A stretch of DNA of 64,000 bases from Leptasterias polaris (lineage: Eukaryota; Echinodermata; Asteroidea; Forcipulatida; Asteriidae). Position 1 is the first letter of the stretch, and every line of letters starts with the position of its first letter. The notes beneath the pieces are model-generated. The model was not told where the DNA came from and ran no database searches. It was given only the letters and a program-made list of their open reading frames with translations. The DNA lies in the NCBI GenBank assembly GCA_037783415.1, contig JAZGTN010000037.1, positions 1,240,001 to 1,304,000 on the forward strand, written 5' to 3'. Made by a program: the position numbers and the translations under genes. Shown one piece after another: positions 1 through 12,855 of this stretch.

Positions 1-2255
1 TACGAGCATTTTTACATGCGCGTACTAAGCACCCGACAACGCCTACAAGCGATCAAAAGTTTTTAAGGGGTGTGCACACAGAGCAGTCACTTTTGGTAAG
101 CCAATCAGCATTGATTTTTAGTGCTTCCCTTCCAGGGGCTAGAGACATACGCAGAGTTAGCGGGCGTTACGGTACGCTGCCCATGGTAGCAAGGCTCTGG
201 CTACACCATTATACAATAGATTCTTTATATGGTGTACTTGAAAACATTATTTAAGACAAATAATGCTATTACTCACGATTTGTTACTGGAGGGAGCTTCT
301 GTCTTAGTCTTCAACTTGCTGTCCTTTGGTTCGGTTTTAGATGCGGCGGCCATCATGCCTAAATTGAAACTGACTCTGCTCTCGTCATCCTCCCGTTGTA
401 GCTCGAGGATCGAGGACTCGAGGATCGAGGATCGAGGATCGAGGACTCGAGGATCGAGGATCGAGGACTCGAGGATCGAGGACTCGAGGATCGAGGACTC
501 GAGGATCGAGGATCGAGGACTCGAGGACTCGAGGATCGAGGACTCGAGGATCGAGGACTCGAGGATCGAGGACTCGAGGATCGAGGACTCGAGGATCGAG
601 GATCGAGGATCGAGGACTCGAGGATCGAGGACTCGAGGATCGAGGACTCGAGGATCGAGGACTCGAGGACTCGAGGACTCGAGGATCGAGGACTCGAGGA
701 TCGAGGACTCGAGGATCGAGGACTCGAGGACTCGAGGACTCGAGGATCGAGGACTCGAGGATCGAGGACTCGAGGATCGAGGACTCGAGGATCGAGGACT
801 CGAGGATCGAGGACTCGAGGATCGAGGACTCGAGGATCGAGGACTCGAGGATCGAGGATCGAGGACTCGAGGATCGAGTCAGCCAGTTTTCTGTCCGTGT
901 CACCTTGGCTTTCTTCTTCCGCTCCTCTTCCTGCATTTCAAAACAAAAATGAAACTAGAAATTCAGTTTTTGTTACATCACAAAAACAAGGTGTTCGTGA
1001 ATGTCATCAAATAACATCATAAAATAATGATGTAATTTCACCTTTCCAGCGTGAAATTATGAATGTTAATAGTTTTTTCTTTCAACTTCTGGTTTGAACA
1101 AGTTGAACAAGTAGACAAGTTCCATAACAAAAAACAGAACTTGTATTCAACCTCCTTGTACACAGGGAAGACAAGTTTCATGCTTTTTATCATAACTATT
1201 TTGAATCTTTGATTCTTTGAATTCACTCAGGACCTGAAGATACCGATATTGTACCATTTCTATTTTTTTTTTGGGGGGGGGGGTCCTGTGGTCTTGAATA
1301 CATCAATGATTTCATCCAGAGCCGATTTCCTCTTCCCACCCTTGCCCTGACTGTTGCCGTCTTTCTTCGTGACTGACTGTGTATCTTTCAGTGGGTTAGC
1401 CCAACTGGAATGCCTGGATATAGAAATAGAAATAATGATAAATAAAATTTTAAAAATAATGATAATACATTGTAATACACAGTTCTTATTTAGCGCTTTA
1501 ACACACCTGAACAGTGTCTTGAAGTGCTCATTTAACTTTTTACGGCAGGTATTCCGAGCTGTGTTTGAATGATGAGATCCTTTTATGTAGCACCTTGAGT
1601 TTACAAATCACTAAGCAATAAGCGTTAAAGTGTCTTGCTCTAGTGTCACAACCGGGACCTGAACCCACACTTTGTCAACACCAAAACTTCTAAGTCTGGT
1701 GCACTAGATCACTCGGCCATAACACGATAATAATAATAATAATAATATTAATAATAATAATAATAATAATAATAACTAGTTCTTATATAGCGCACTTTAC
1801 AATAACGTATAAACGCACTTTACATTAGTGCCCTGGTTGTTTGGCCAATAACATTCCTTTAATCTCTCTCAGTTCCCTGGGGAGTATACAACCCTGGGCT
1901 GCCGTGGCACTCTGAAGGCTTTTTCAAACACAATATCAACCTCTGCCCTCGCAGGTACCCACTTATACCCCTGGGTGAAGAGAAGCAAATATAGCAAAGT
2001 GTCTTGCTCAAGGACACAAGCGTCATGACCGGGACTCGAACCCACACCCAGATGACTAAACCACCAGAAATTGAATCCGATGCTCTTAACCACTCGGCCA
2101 TGACACCCTACAATCTTGAATCTAACTGAGCCCAAATGGTAGCATTTAATCAATTCCTATACTGCTCAAGAGGGTTCAAGTTCAAGATAAAGTACAGGAT
2201 TGGTTATTGTAAAAAAACAAAACAATTTCATTCGTTTCAATTTGATTCATTTGAA
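1..2255 (-). repeat. Array unit 1 (cut by window edge)
   Basis: The unit holds an exon-5 remnant, minisatellite (402-878), exon 7 fragment, exon 6 copy (1302-1404) and the SINE pair (1478-2108). The exon 6 copy uniquely ends ATTGAT instead of ATTGAG (Glu to Asp). The intron-6 marker is A-type (GATGTAATTTC). Confidence 0.9.
277..930 (-). pseudogene. KIN: Fused exon 7-minisatellite-exon 5, unit 1 (out of frame)
   Basis: A normal exon 7 acceptor lies at 930 and the exon 5 donor at 277, with 477 bp of 7/8-bp minisatellite between. The exon 7 frame is open to a stop just inside the exon 5 part (tail RATTGG), so the two pieces are not in the same frame. Confidence 0.85.
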
Positions 2256-5200
2256 ATGTATTGCGTCGAAATACGAGCATTTTTACATGCGCGTACTAAG
2301 CACCCGACAACGCCTACAAGCGATCAAAAGTTTTTAAGGGGTGTGCACACAGAGCAGTCACTTTTGGTAAGCCAATCAGCATTGATTTTTAGTGCTTCCC
2401 TTCCAGGGGCTAGAGACATACGCAGAGTTAGCGGGCGTTACGGTACGCTGCCCATGGTAGCAAGGCTCTGGCTACACCATTATACAATAGATTCTTTATA
2501 TGGTGTACTTGAAAACATTATTTAAGACAAATAATGCTATTACTCACGATTTGTTACTGGAGGGAGCTTCTGTCTTAGTCTTCAACTTGCTGTCCTTTGG
2601 TTCGGTTTTAGATGCGGCGGCCATCATGCCTAAATTGAAACTGACTCTGCTCTCGTCATCCTCCCGTTGTAGCTCGAGGATCGAGGACTCGAGGATCGAG
2701 GACTCGAGGATCGAGGACTCGAGGATCGAGGACTCGAGGATCGAGGATCGAGGACTCGAGGATCGAGGATCGAGGACTCGAGGACTCGAGGACTCGAGGA
2801 TCGAGGACTCGAGGACTCGAGGATCGAGGACTCGAGGATCGAGGACTCGAGGATCGAGGATCGAGGACTCGAGGACTCGAGGATCGAGGACTCGAGGATC
2901 GAGGACTCGAGGACTCGAGGATTCGAGGATCGAGGACTCGAGGACTCGAGGACTCGAGGATCGAGGATCGAGGACTCGAGGACTCGAGGATCGAGGACTC
3001 GAGGATCGAGGACTCGAGGATCGAGGATCGAGGACTCGAGGACTCGAGGACTCGAGGATCGAGGACTCGAGGATCGAGGACTCGAGGACTCGAGGATTCG
3101 AGGATCGAGGACTCGAGGATCGAGGACTCGAGGATCGAGGACTCGAGGATCGAGGACTCGAGGATCGAGGACTCGAGGATCGAGGACTCGAGGACTCGAG
3201 GATCGAGGACTCGAGGATCGAGGACTCGAGGATCGAGGACTCGAGGATCGAGGACTCGAGGACTCGAGGACTCGAGGACTCGAGGATCGAGGACTCGAGG
3301 ATCGAGGACTCGAGGATCGAGGACTCGAGGATCGAGGACTCGAGGATCGAGGACTCGAGGATCGAGGACTCGAGGACTCGAGGACTCGAGGATCGAGGAC
3401 TCGAGGATCGAGGATCGGGGATCGAGGACTCGAGGATCGAGGACTCGAGGACTCGAGGACTCGAGGATCGAGGACTCGAGGATCGAGGACTCGAGGATCG
3501 AGGACTCGAGGATCGAGGACTCGAGGACTCGAGGACTCGAGGATCGAGGACTCGAGGATCGAGGATCGAGGACTCGAGGATCGAGGACTCGAGGACTCGA
3601 GGACTCGAGGATCGAGGACTCGAGGACTCGAGGATCGAGGACTCGAGGACTCGAGGATCGAGGACTCGAGGACTCGAGGACTCGAGGATCGAGGATCGAG
3701 GACTCGAGGACTCGAGGACTCGAGGACTCGAGGACTCGAGGACTCGAGGATCGAGGACTCGAGGATCGAGGAGTCGAGGATCGAGGATCGAGGACTCGAG
3801 GACTCGAGGATCGAGGATCGAGGACTCGAGGATCGAGGACTCGAGGACTCGAGGATCCGAGGACTCGAGGACTCGAGGACTCGAGGATCGAGGACTCGAG
3901 GATCGAGGACTCGAGGATCGAGGACTCGAGGACTCGAGGACTCGAGGACTCGAGGACTCGAGGATCGAGGACTCGAGGATCGAGGACTCGAGGACTCGAG
4001 GATCGAGGACTCGAGGATCGAGGATCGAGGACTCGAGGATCGAGGATCGAGGATCGAGGATCGAGGACTCGAGGATCGAGGACTCGAGGACTCGAGGATT
4101 GAGGACTCGAGGATCGAGGACTCGAGGATCGAGGACTCGAGGATCGAGGACTCGAGGATCGAGGACTCGAGGATCGAGGACTCGAGGATCGAGGACTCGA
4201 GGATCGAGGACTCGAGGATCGAGGACTCGAGGATCGAGTCAGCCAGTTTTCTGTCCGTGTCACCTTGGCTTTCTTCTTCCGCTCCTCTTCCTGCATTTCA
4301 AAAGGAACAAAAATGAAACTAGAAATTCAGTTTTTGTTACATCACAAAAACAAGGTGTTTGTGAATGTCATCAAATAACATCATAAAATAATGATGTCAT
4401 TTCACCTTTCCAGCGTGAAATTATGAATGTTAATAGTTTTTTCTTTCAACTTCCGGTTTGAACAAGTTGAACAAGTAGACAAGTTCCATAAAAAAAAACA
4501 GAACTTGTATTCAACCTCCTTGTACACAGGGAAGACAAGTTTCATGCTTTTTATCATAACTATTTTGAATCTTTGATTCTTTGAATTCACTCAGGACCTG
4601 AAGATACCGATATTGTACCATTTCTATTTTTTTTTGGGGGGGGGGGGGGGTCTGTGGTCTTGAATACCTCAATGATTTCATCCAGAGCCGATTTCCTCTT
4701 CCCACCCTTGCCCTGACTGTTGCCGTCTTTCTTCGTGACTGACTGTGTATCTTTCAGTGGGTTAGCCCAACTGGAATGCCTGGATATAGAAATATAAATA
4801 ATGATAAATAAAATTTTAAAAATAATGATAATACATTGTAATACACAGTTCTTATTTAGCGCTTTAACACACCTGAACAGTGTCTTGAAGCGCTCATTTA
4901 ACTTTTTACGGCAGGTATTCCGAGCTGTGTTTGAATGATGAGATCCTTTTATGTAGCACCTTGAGTTTACAAATCACTAAGCAATAAGCGTTAAAGTGTC
5001 TTGCTCTAGTGTCACAACCGGGACCTGAACCCACACTTTGTCAACACCAAAACTTCTAAGTCTGGTGCACTAGATCACTCGGCCATAACACGATAATAAT
5101 AATAATAATAATATTAATAATAATAATAATAATAATAATAACTAGTTCTTATATAGCGCACTTTACAATAACGTATAAACGCACTTTACATTAGTGCCCT

Positions 5201-5619
5201 GGTTGTTTGGCCAATAACATTCCTTTAATCTCTCTCAGTTCCCTGGGGAGTATACAACCCTGGGCTGCCGTGGCACTCTGAAGGCTTTTTCAAACACAAT
5301 ATCAACCTCTGCCCTCGCAGGTACCCACTTATACCCCTGGGTGAAGAGAAGCAAATATAGCAAAGTGTCTTGCTCAAGGACACAAGCGTCATGACCGGGA
5401 CTCGAACCCACACCCAGATGACTAAACCACCAGAAATTGAATCCGATGCTCTTAACCACTCGGCCATGACACCCTACAATCTTGAATCTAACTGAGCCCA
5501 AATGGTAGCATTTAATCAATTCCTACTGCTCAAGAGGGTTCAAGTTCAAGATAAAGTACAGGATTGGTTATTGTAAAAAAACAAAACAATTTCATTCGTT
5601 TCAATTTGATTCATTTGAA
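2256..5619 (-). repeat. Array unit 2 (longest minisatellite)
   Basis: The minisatellite spans 2673-4238 (1566 bp, the longest in the window). The exon 6 copy is at 4668-4770 and the SINE pair at 4844-5475. It is C-type at the intron-6 marker (GATGTCATTTC) and shares TTTGTGAATG with unit 3, where other units have TTCGTGAATG. Confidence 0.9.
2548..4290 (-). pseudogene. KIN: Fused exon 7-minisatellite-exon 5, unit 2 (out of frame)
   Basis: This 1743-nt fused exon is open for about 546 codons from exon 7, then stops in the wrong frame of exon 5 (RATTGG tail). Single-base variants inside the minisatellite (GATTCGAGG, GGATCCGAGG, GGAGTCGAGG) mark it. Confidence 0.85.
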
Positions 5620-5911
5620 ATGTATTGCGTCGAAATACGAGCATTTTTACATGCGCGTACTAAGCACCCGACAACGCCTACAAGCGATCAAAAGTTTTTA
5701 AGGGGTGTGCACACAGAGCAGTCACTTTTGGTAAGCCAATCAGCATTGATTTTTAGTGCTTCCCTTCCAGGGGCTAGAGACATACGCAGAGTTAGCGGGC
5801 GTTACGGTACGCTGCCCATGGTAGCAAGGCTCTGGCTACACCATTATACAATAGATTCTTTATATGGTGTACTTGAAAACATTATTTAAGACAAATAATG
5901 CTATTACTCAC

Positions 5912-7214
5912 GATTTGTTACTGGAGGGAGCTTCTGTCTTAGTCTTCAACTTGCTGTCCTTTGGTTCGGTTTTAGATGCGGCGGCCATCATGCCTAAATT
6001 GAAACTGACTCTGCTCTCGTCATCCTCCCGTTGTAGCTCGAGGATCGAGGACTCGAGGACTCGAGGATCGAGGACTCGAGGATCGAGGACTCGAGGATCG
6101 AGGATCGAGGACTCGAGGATCGAGGACTCGAGGATCGAGGACTCGAGGACTCGAGGATCGAGGACTCGAGGATCGAGGACTCGAGGACTCGAGGATCGAG
6201 GACTCGAGGATCGAGGACTCGAGGATCGAGGACTCGAGGATCGAGGACTCGAGGACTCGAGGATCGAGGACTCGAGGATCGAGGACTCGAGGATCGAGGA
6301 CTCGAGGATCGAGGACTCGAGGACTCGAGGATCGAGGACTCGAGGATCGAGGACTCGAGGACTCGAGGATCGAGGATCGAGGACTCGAGGATCGAGGATC
6401 GAGGACTCGAGGATAAGGACTCGAGGACTCGAGGATCGAGGATCGAGGACTCGAGGACTCGAGGATCGAGGATCGAGGACTCGAGGATCGAGGACTCGAG
6501 GACTCGAGGATCGAGGACTCGAGGACTCGAGGACTCGAGGATCGAGGACTCGAGGATCGAGGACTCGAGGACTCGAGGATCGAGGACTCGAGGATCGAGG
6601 ATCGAGGATCGAGGATCGAGGACTCGAGGATCGAGGACTCGAGGACTCGAGGATCGAGGATCGAGGACTCGAGGACTCGAGGATCGAGGATCGAGGATCG
6701 AGGACTCGAGGACTCGAGGATCGAGGATCGAGGACTCGAGCATCGAGGACTCGAGGACTCGAGGATCCGAGGATCGAGGACTCGAGGACTCGAGGATCGA
6801 GGACTCGAGGATCGAGGATCGAGGATCGAGGACTCGAGGACTCGAGGACTCGAGGATCGAGGACTCGAGGACTCGAGGATCGAGGACTCGAGGACTCGAG
6901 GACTCGAGGATCGAGGACTCGAGGATCGAGGATCGAGGACTCGAGGATCGAGGACTCGAGGATCGAGGATCGAGGACTCGAGGATCGAGGACTCGAGGAT
7001 CGAGGACTCGAGGACTCGAGGATTGAGGACTCGAGGATCGAGGACTCGAGGATCGAGGACTCGAGGATCGAGGACTCGAGGATCGAGGACTCGAGGATCG
7101 AGGACTCGAGGATCGAGGACTCGAGGATCGAGGACTCGAGGATCGAGGACTCGAGGATCGAGTCAGCCAGTTTTCTGTCCGTGTCACCTTGGCTTTCTTC
7201 TTCCGCTCCTCTTC
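5912..7214 (-). pseudogene. KIN: Fused exon 7-minisatellite-exon 5, unit 3 (out of frame)
   Basis: The fused exon is 1303 nt. The exon 7 frame enters exon 5 in the third frame and ends with a YNGRMTRAESVSI tail. The minisatellite carries unusual subunits, including GGATAAGG near 6412 and CTCGAGCATCGAGG near 6738. Confidence 0.85.
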
Positions 7215-8530
7215 CTGCATTTCAAAAGGAACAAAAATGAAACTAGAAATTCAGTTTTTGTTACATCACAAAAACAAGGTGTTTGTGAATGTCATCAAAT
7301 AACATCATAAAATAATGATGTCATTTCACCTTTCCAGCGTGAAATTATGAATGTTAATAGTTTTTTCTTTCAACTTCCGGTTTGAACAAGTTGAACAAGT
7401 AGACAAGTTCCATAAAAAAAAACAGAACTTGTATTCAACCTCCTTGTACACAGGGAAGACAAGTTTCATGCTTTTTATCATAACTATTTTGAATCTTTGA
7501 TTCTTTGAATTCACTCAGGACCTGAAGATACCGATATTGTACCATTTCTATTTTTTTTTGGGGGGGGGGGGGTCTGTGGTCTTGAATACCTCAATGATTT
7601 CATCCAGAGCCGATTTCCTCTTCCCACCCTTGCCCTGACTGTTGCCGTCTTTCTTCGTGACTGACTGTGTATCTTTCAGTGGGTTAGCCCAACTGGAATG
7701 CCTGGATATAGAAATATAAATAATGATAAATAAAATTTTAAAAATAATGATAATACATTGTAATACACAGTTCTTATTTAGCGCTTTAACACACCTGAAC
7801 AGTGTCTTGAAGCGCTCATTTAACTTTTTACGGCAGGTATTCCGAGCTGTGTTTGAATGATGAGATCCTTTTATGTAGCACCTTGAGTTTACAAATCACT
7901 AAGCAATAAGCGTTAAAGTGTCTTGCTCTAGTGTCACAACCGGGACCTGAACCCACACTTTGTCAACACCAAAACTTCTAAGTCTGGTGCACTAGATCAC
8001 TCGGCCATAACACGATAATAATAATAATAATAATATTAATAATAATAATAATAATAATAATAACTAGTTCTTATATAGCGCACTTTACAATAACGTATAA
8101 ACGCACTTTACATTAGTGCCCTGGTTGTTTGGCCAATAACATTCCTTTAATCTCTCTCAGTTCCCTGGGGAGTATACAACCCTGGGCTGCCGTGGCACTC
8201 TGAAGGCTTTTTCAAACACAATATCAACCTCTGCCCTCGCAGGTACCCACTTATACCCCTGGGTGAAGAGAAGCAAATATAGCAAAGTGTCTTGCTCAAG
8301 GACACAAGCGTCATGACCGGGACTCGAACCCACACCCAGATGACTAAACCACCAGAAATTGAATCCGATGCTCTTAACCACTCGGCCATGACACCCTACA
8401 ATCTTGAATCTAACTGAGCCCAAATGGTAGCATTTAATCAATTCCTACTGCTCAAGAGGGTTCAAGTTCAAGATAAAGTACAGGATTGGTTATTGTAAAA
8501 AAACAAAACAATTTCATTCGTTTCAATTTG

Positions 8531-9205
8531 AAAGCTTCTTAAGTTGATTGTTAAGTTACCAAATAATAAACCACAAGTTCATACAAGTACCATTCCTCCA
8601 GTGAAATATTTCCATCTCAAATCTCAGTGATTATTAAATTTATACCAGTACCGATCCTCCAAAGAAAAGTTTCCATCTGAAAGCTAACTGATTCTTAAGT
8701 TCATACCAGTACCAATCCTCAGGAGAAATATTTCCCTCTGAAAAGATTAAGATTATACCAGTACCAATCCTCAAAAGAAATATTTCCGTCTGTACACTGT
8801 CAATGTTGAGGAAAAACAGTGGGTGCAAATGTCATAAGGGGACCACAGCAATGCTCCTTACGATGACTGGACTGGAGTGCACTAGTCAAACTGTTAAGAA
8901 TGACCCACTTGCAAAACTGGCTACACCAACTTCGTTCTCAGTGGTGTACGATCTCGTCGCGCCATGTTGTTTTCCTTCCAAGAATGCATCGCTCGATCAT
9001 ATCCCCCTGGAACTGTGACTTTGAAATATCCAAATACATTGGATATTTTAATTAGTACTGTGGTTGATCCATTCTGTGTCAGAGACTTAGCAGAGCGCGC
9101 TGTCAAAAGACGCATCAAGTCATTAGCAAATGGCCCCCTCTCATTGTTTTTCGATCTTGTGATGCATCTAACTGTATGCAGTTTAGGTGACCATATAAAA
9201 ACATG
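8531..9205. repeat. 675-bp intron-5 segment, copy A
   Basis: This is a copy of 35981-36655, offset by exactly 27,450 bp, with the same end points. It shows that unit 3/4 inherited its intron from the same lineage as unit 13/14. Confidence 0.85.
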
Positions 9206-9508
9206 ATTCATTTGAAATGTATTGCGTCGAAATACGAGCATTTTTACATGCGCGTACTAAGCACCCGACAACGCCTACAAGCGATCAAAAGTTTTTAAGG
9301 GGTGTGCACACAGAGCAGTCACTTTTGGTAAGCCAATCAGCATTGATTTTTAGTGCTTCCCTTCCAGGGGCTAGAGACATACGCAGAGTTAGCGGGCGTT
9401 ACGGTACGCTGCCCATGGTAGCAAGGCTCTGGCTACACCATTATACAATAGATTCTTTATATGGTGTACTTGAAAACATTATTTAAGACAAATAATGCTA
9501 TTACTCAC

Positions 9509-10198
9509 GATTTGTTACTGGAGGGAGCTTCTGTCTTAGTCTTCAACTTGCTGTCCTTTGGTTCGGTTTTAGATGCGGCGGCCATCATGCCTAAATTGAA
9601 ACTGACTCTGCTCTCGTCATCCTCCCGTTGTAGCTCGAGGATCGAGGACTCGAGGATCGAGGACTCGAGGATCGAGGACTCGAGGATCGAGGACTCGAGG
9701 ACTCGAGGATCGAGGACTCGAGGATCGAGGACTCGAGGACTCGAGGATCGAGGACTCGAGGATCGAGGACTCGAGGACTCGAGGACTCGAGGATCGAGGA
9801 CTCGAGGATCGAGGACTCGAGGACTCGAGGACTCGAGGACTCGAGGATCGAGGACTCGAGGACTCGAGGATCGAGGACTCGAGGATCGAGGACTCGAGGA
9901 TCGAGGACTCGAGGACTCGAGGATCGAGGATCGAGGACTCGAGGATCGAGGACTCGAGGACTCGAGGACTCGAGGATCGAGGACTCGAGGATCGAGGACT
10001 CGAGGATCGAGGACTCGAGGATCGAGGACTCGAGGATCGAGGACTCGAGGATCGAGGACTCGAGGATCGAGGACTCGAGGATCGAGGACTCGAGGATCGA
10101 GGACTCGAGGATCGAGGACTCGAGGATCGAGGACTCGAGGATCGAGTCAGCCAGTTTTCTGTCCGTGTCACCTTGGCTTTCTTCTTCCGCTCCTCTTC
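9509..10198 (-). pseudogene. KIN: Fused exon 7-minisatellite-exon 5, unit 4 (out of frame)
   Basis: The fused exon is 690 nt and open from exon 7 to the RATTGG stop. The exon-7-proximal minisatellite is a clean run of alternating 8+7 subunits. Confidence 0.85.
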
Positions 10199-11016
10199 CT
10201 GCATTTCAAAAGGAACAAAAATGAAACTAGAAATTCAGTTTTTGTTACATCACAAAAACAAGGTGTTCGTGAATGTCATCAAATAACATCATAAAATAAT
10301 GATGTAATTTCACCTTTCCAGCGTGAAATTATGAATGTTAATAGTTTTTTCTTTCAACTTCCGGTTTGAACAAGTTGAACAAGTAGACAAGTTCCATAAC
10401 AAAAAACAGAACTTGTATTCAACCTCCTTGTACACAGGGAAGACAAGTTTCATGCTTTTTATCATAACTATTTTGAATCTTTGATTCTTTGAATTCACTC
10501 AGGACCTGAAGATACCGATATTGTACCATTTCTTTTTTTTTTTGGGGGGGGGGGTCTGTGGTCTTGAATACCTCAATGATTTCATCCAGAGCCGATTTCC
10601 TCTTCCCACCCTTGCCCTGACTGTTGCCGTCTTTCTTCGTGACTGACTGTGTATCTTTCAGTGGGTTAGCCCAACTGGAATGCCTGGATATAGAAATATA
10701 AATAATGATAAATAAAATTTTAAAAATAATGATAATACATTGTAATACACAGTTCTTATTTAGCGCTTTAACACACCTGAACAGTGTCTTGAAGCGCTCA
10801 TTTAACTTTTTACGGCAGGTATTCCGAGCTGTGTTTGAATGATGAGATCCTTTTATGTAGCACCTTGAGTTTACAAATCACTAAGCAATAAGCGTTAAAG
10901 TGTCTTGCTCTAGTGTCACAACCGGGACCTGAACCCACACTTTGTCAACACCAAAACTTCTAAGTCTGGTGCACTAGATCACTCGGCCATAACACGATAA
11001 TAATAATAATAATAAT

Positions 11017-11052
<36 letters not shown>

Positions 11053-11366
11053 TAGTTCTTATATAGCGCACTTTACAATAACGTATAAACGCACTTTACA
11101 TTAGTGCCCTGGTTGTTTGGCCAATAACATTCCTTTAATCTCTCTCAGTTCCCTGGGGAGTATACAACCCTGGGCTGCCGTGGCACTCTGAAGGCTTTTT
11201 CAAACACAATATCAACCTCTGCCCTCGCAGGTACCCACTTATACCCCTGGGTGAAGAGAAGCAAATATAGCAAAGTGTCTTGCTCAAGGACACAAGCGTC
11301 ATGACCGGGACTCGAACCCACACCCAGATGACTAAACCACCAGAAATTGAATCCGATGCTCTTAAC

Positions 11367-12686
11367 CAGACATGCCAACCTCTGGGATCACAAAACTGTA
11401 TTCTGAAACCCCAAAACCTGTATTTTTCCTTCAAAACCTGTATTTTTGAAAAAAAATGCATAAAAGAGTTTAGCCCCCCCCAAAAAGGGTGTTCTGTCAT
11501 GTCTGTTTCGGTTTCCCGTGCCGCCACGACCCTAAACTTTTTATTCGACTTAAAAAAAAAAAAATTATCAAATTTTTTTTTTTTTAAATTAAATGTCAGA
11601 CTTTGACCAACCAAACATGTTTTTAACAAAATTGAACTAAAAAACCAGAACACATCCACTGATATCTCTGTGATTTTGGTCTCATGATTTTGTGATCCAC
11701 GGGCACGGTCGGTCGTCGCGTCGTGTTTCGTGGAAGTACACAGCGCGCATGGTGTACAAGACAATGCGCAATCTGAAAATTGCGCAAACCGTTACTCGAT
11801 AGGCAATGGGAGCTGCCGATTCTGCATGGCGCAAACTGCAGATTGCGCAAGAGTTTGTCCAATTCGTTGTGCAGCTGAACGAGAGTGGACAAGAGAAGTC
11901 GCAAGCGGACGATTTGGGGCAACTTTTTAGCCGGAAATTTATATTTTTTGAAAGATATCTGACACAATCATACCTCCATATTAACAAAAAAACATCTCCT
12001 GCGTACCTCCATCCATTCCATATTGTGAGGGGGATGCTGCTTACAAATTACATAACAAAATAACATTATTGATAAATTAATTATTTTCTCCCTTTTTTGG
12101 ACGCTTTTATGAAGTCCCACTTCGCTGAATATTCCCCTTTAAATGACTGCTTCCTTTTATTCGACGAGGTCGAAGCCATAATCAGATATTTATATTACAA
12201 TTTCATGCAGGAGTGTAAAAAAAATTCCCCAAAACAGCGCACACTGACACTGACAGCTCTCGAAAAGCGAACAATCGTAACCTTTTGCATGCAGTGTTCC
12301 GATTGGTTAATACAGGTTTGTTTACATACCATGCACCAATAACTGACGCGCTTACGAATAATTGGTGATAAACGAGCCTCCGCTGCCTCGTGCCCACAGA
12401 CAACCTCGCTAACATGGGTAGCGCGTGCGCCGTATCGATCATTCTGGGAAAGAAAATAATTGCGCGGCGAGATTGTACACCATTGGAAACGAGGTTGTAC
12501 CACATGGCTTAATAGCATGCACTAGCTTTAGTTAGTAGAGTATTTCTCGCAGCCGTTTTGGGGGAATGGAATTATTTTTGCGGTGGCGGTGGTCAAAACC
12601 GTATTTTTTTTGGAAAACCTGTACACTCGTATTTTTAAAGAAAACCCGTACGAAATACGGAAAAAACGTACTAGTTGGCATGTCTG
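11367..12686. mobile_element. 1.32-kb TIR DNA transposon inserted in SINE head
   Basis: Perfect 13-bp terminal inverted repeats CAGACATGCCAAC (11367-11379) and GTTGGCATGTCTG (12674-12686) are flanked by a 6-bp target duplication CTTAAC (11361-11366 and 12687-12692). Uninterrupted SINEs in other units have a single CTTAAC. Subterminal regions repeat motifs like AACCTGTATTTTT. No transposase-like ORF is visible, so it is probably non-autonomous. A 6-bp TSD inside a tRNA-like D-arm recalls Dada-type elements, which target multicopy RNA genes, but the superfamily is unproven. Confidence 0.85.
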
Positions 12687-12855
12687 CTTAACCACTCGGC
12701 CATGACACCCTACAATCTTGAATCTAACTGAGCCCAAATGGTAGCATTTAATCAATTCCTACTGCTCAAGAGGGTTCAAGTTCAAGATAAAGTACAGGAT
12801 TGGTTATTGTAAAAAAACAAAACAATTTCATTCGTTTCAATTTGATTCATTTGAA

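Larger units (their letters stand above)
5620..9216 (-). repeat. Array unit 3, with 675-bp extra segment
   Basis: The minisatellite spans 6037-7162 (1126 bp). The exon 6 copy is at 7590-7692 and the SINE pair at 7766-8397. It is C-type at the intron-6 marker. Between this unit's SINE and unit 4's exon 5 remnant lies the 675-bp segment 8531-9205, otherwise present only at 35981-36655. Confidence 0.9.
9217..12855 (-). repeat. Array unit 4, SINE interrupted by a TIR transposon
   Basis: The minisatellite spans 9634-10146 (513 bp) and the exon 6 copy 10572-10674. The SINE pair (10748-12710) is split by a 1320-bp terminal-inverted-repeat element. A-type at the intron-6 marker. Confidence 0.9.

Noticed and set aside
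402..878. CRISPR-like array
   Set aside because: The repeats are contiguous 7/8-bp units with no spacers, in a eukaryotic intron/exon context.
2500..4386. 628-residue plus-strand ORF of DSRIED/SRTRG repeats (and its equivalents in every unit), looking like a novel repeat protein
   Set aside because: It starts in sequence antisense to KIN17 exon 5/intron 5, runs through the stop-free minisatellite and ends antisense to exon 7. Its openness is explained by repeat composition, and no splice or family evidence supports the strand.
4402..4590. 62-residue minus-strand ORF (MNSKNQRF...) repeated in each unit
   Set aside because: It lies in KIN17 intron 6 between exons 6 and 7 and is conserved only because units are near-identical.
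5225..5519. 80- and 94-residue minus-strand ORFs (MAEWLRASDS..., MIKCYHLG...)
   Set aside because: These are translations of the tRNA-derived SINE (box A and box B visible), a common false gene call.
9217..9486. 89-residue plus-strand ORF (MYCVEIRAFL...) intact in nearly every unit
   Set aside because: It is KIN17 intron 5 sequence copied with the array. The few differences between copies (E to K, T to M, R to H, G to S) all change residues, giving no sign of purifying selection.
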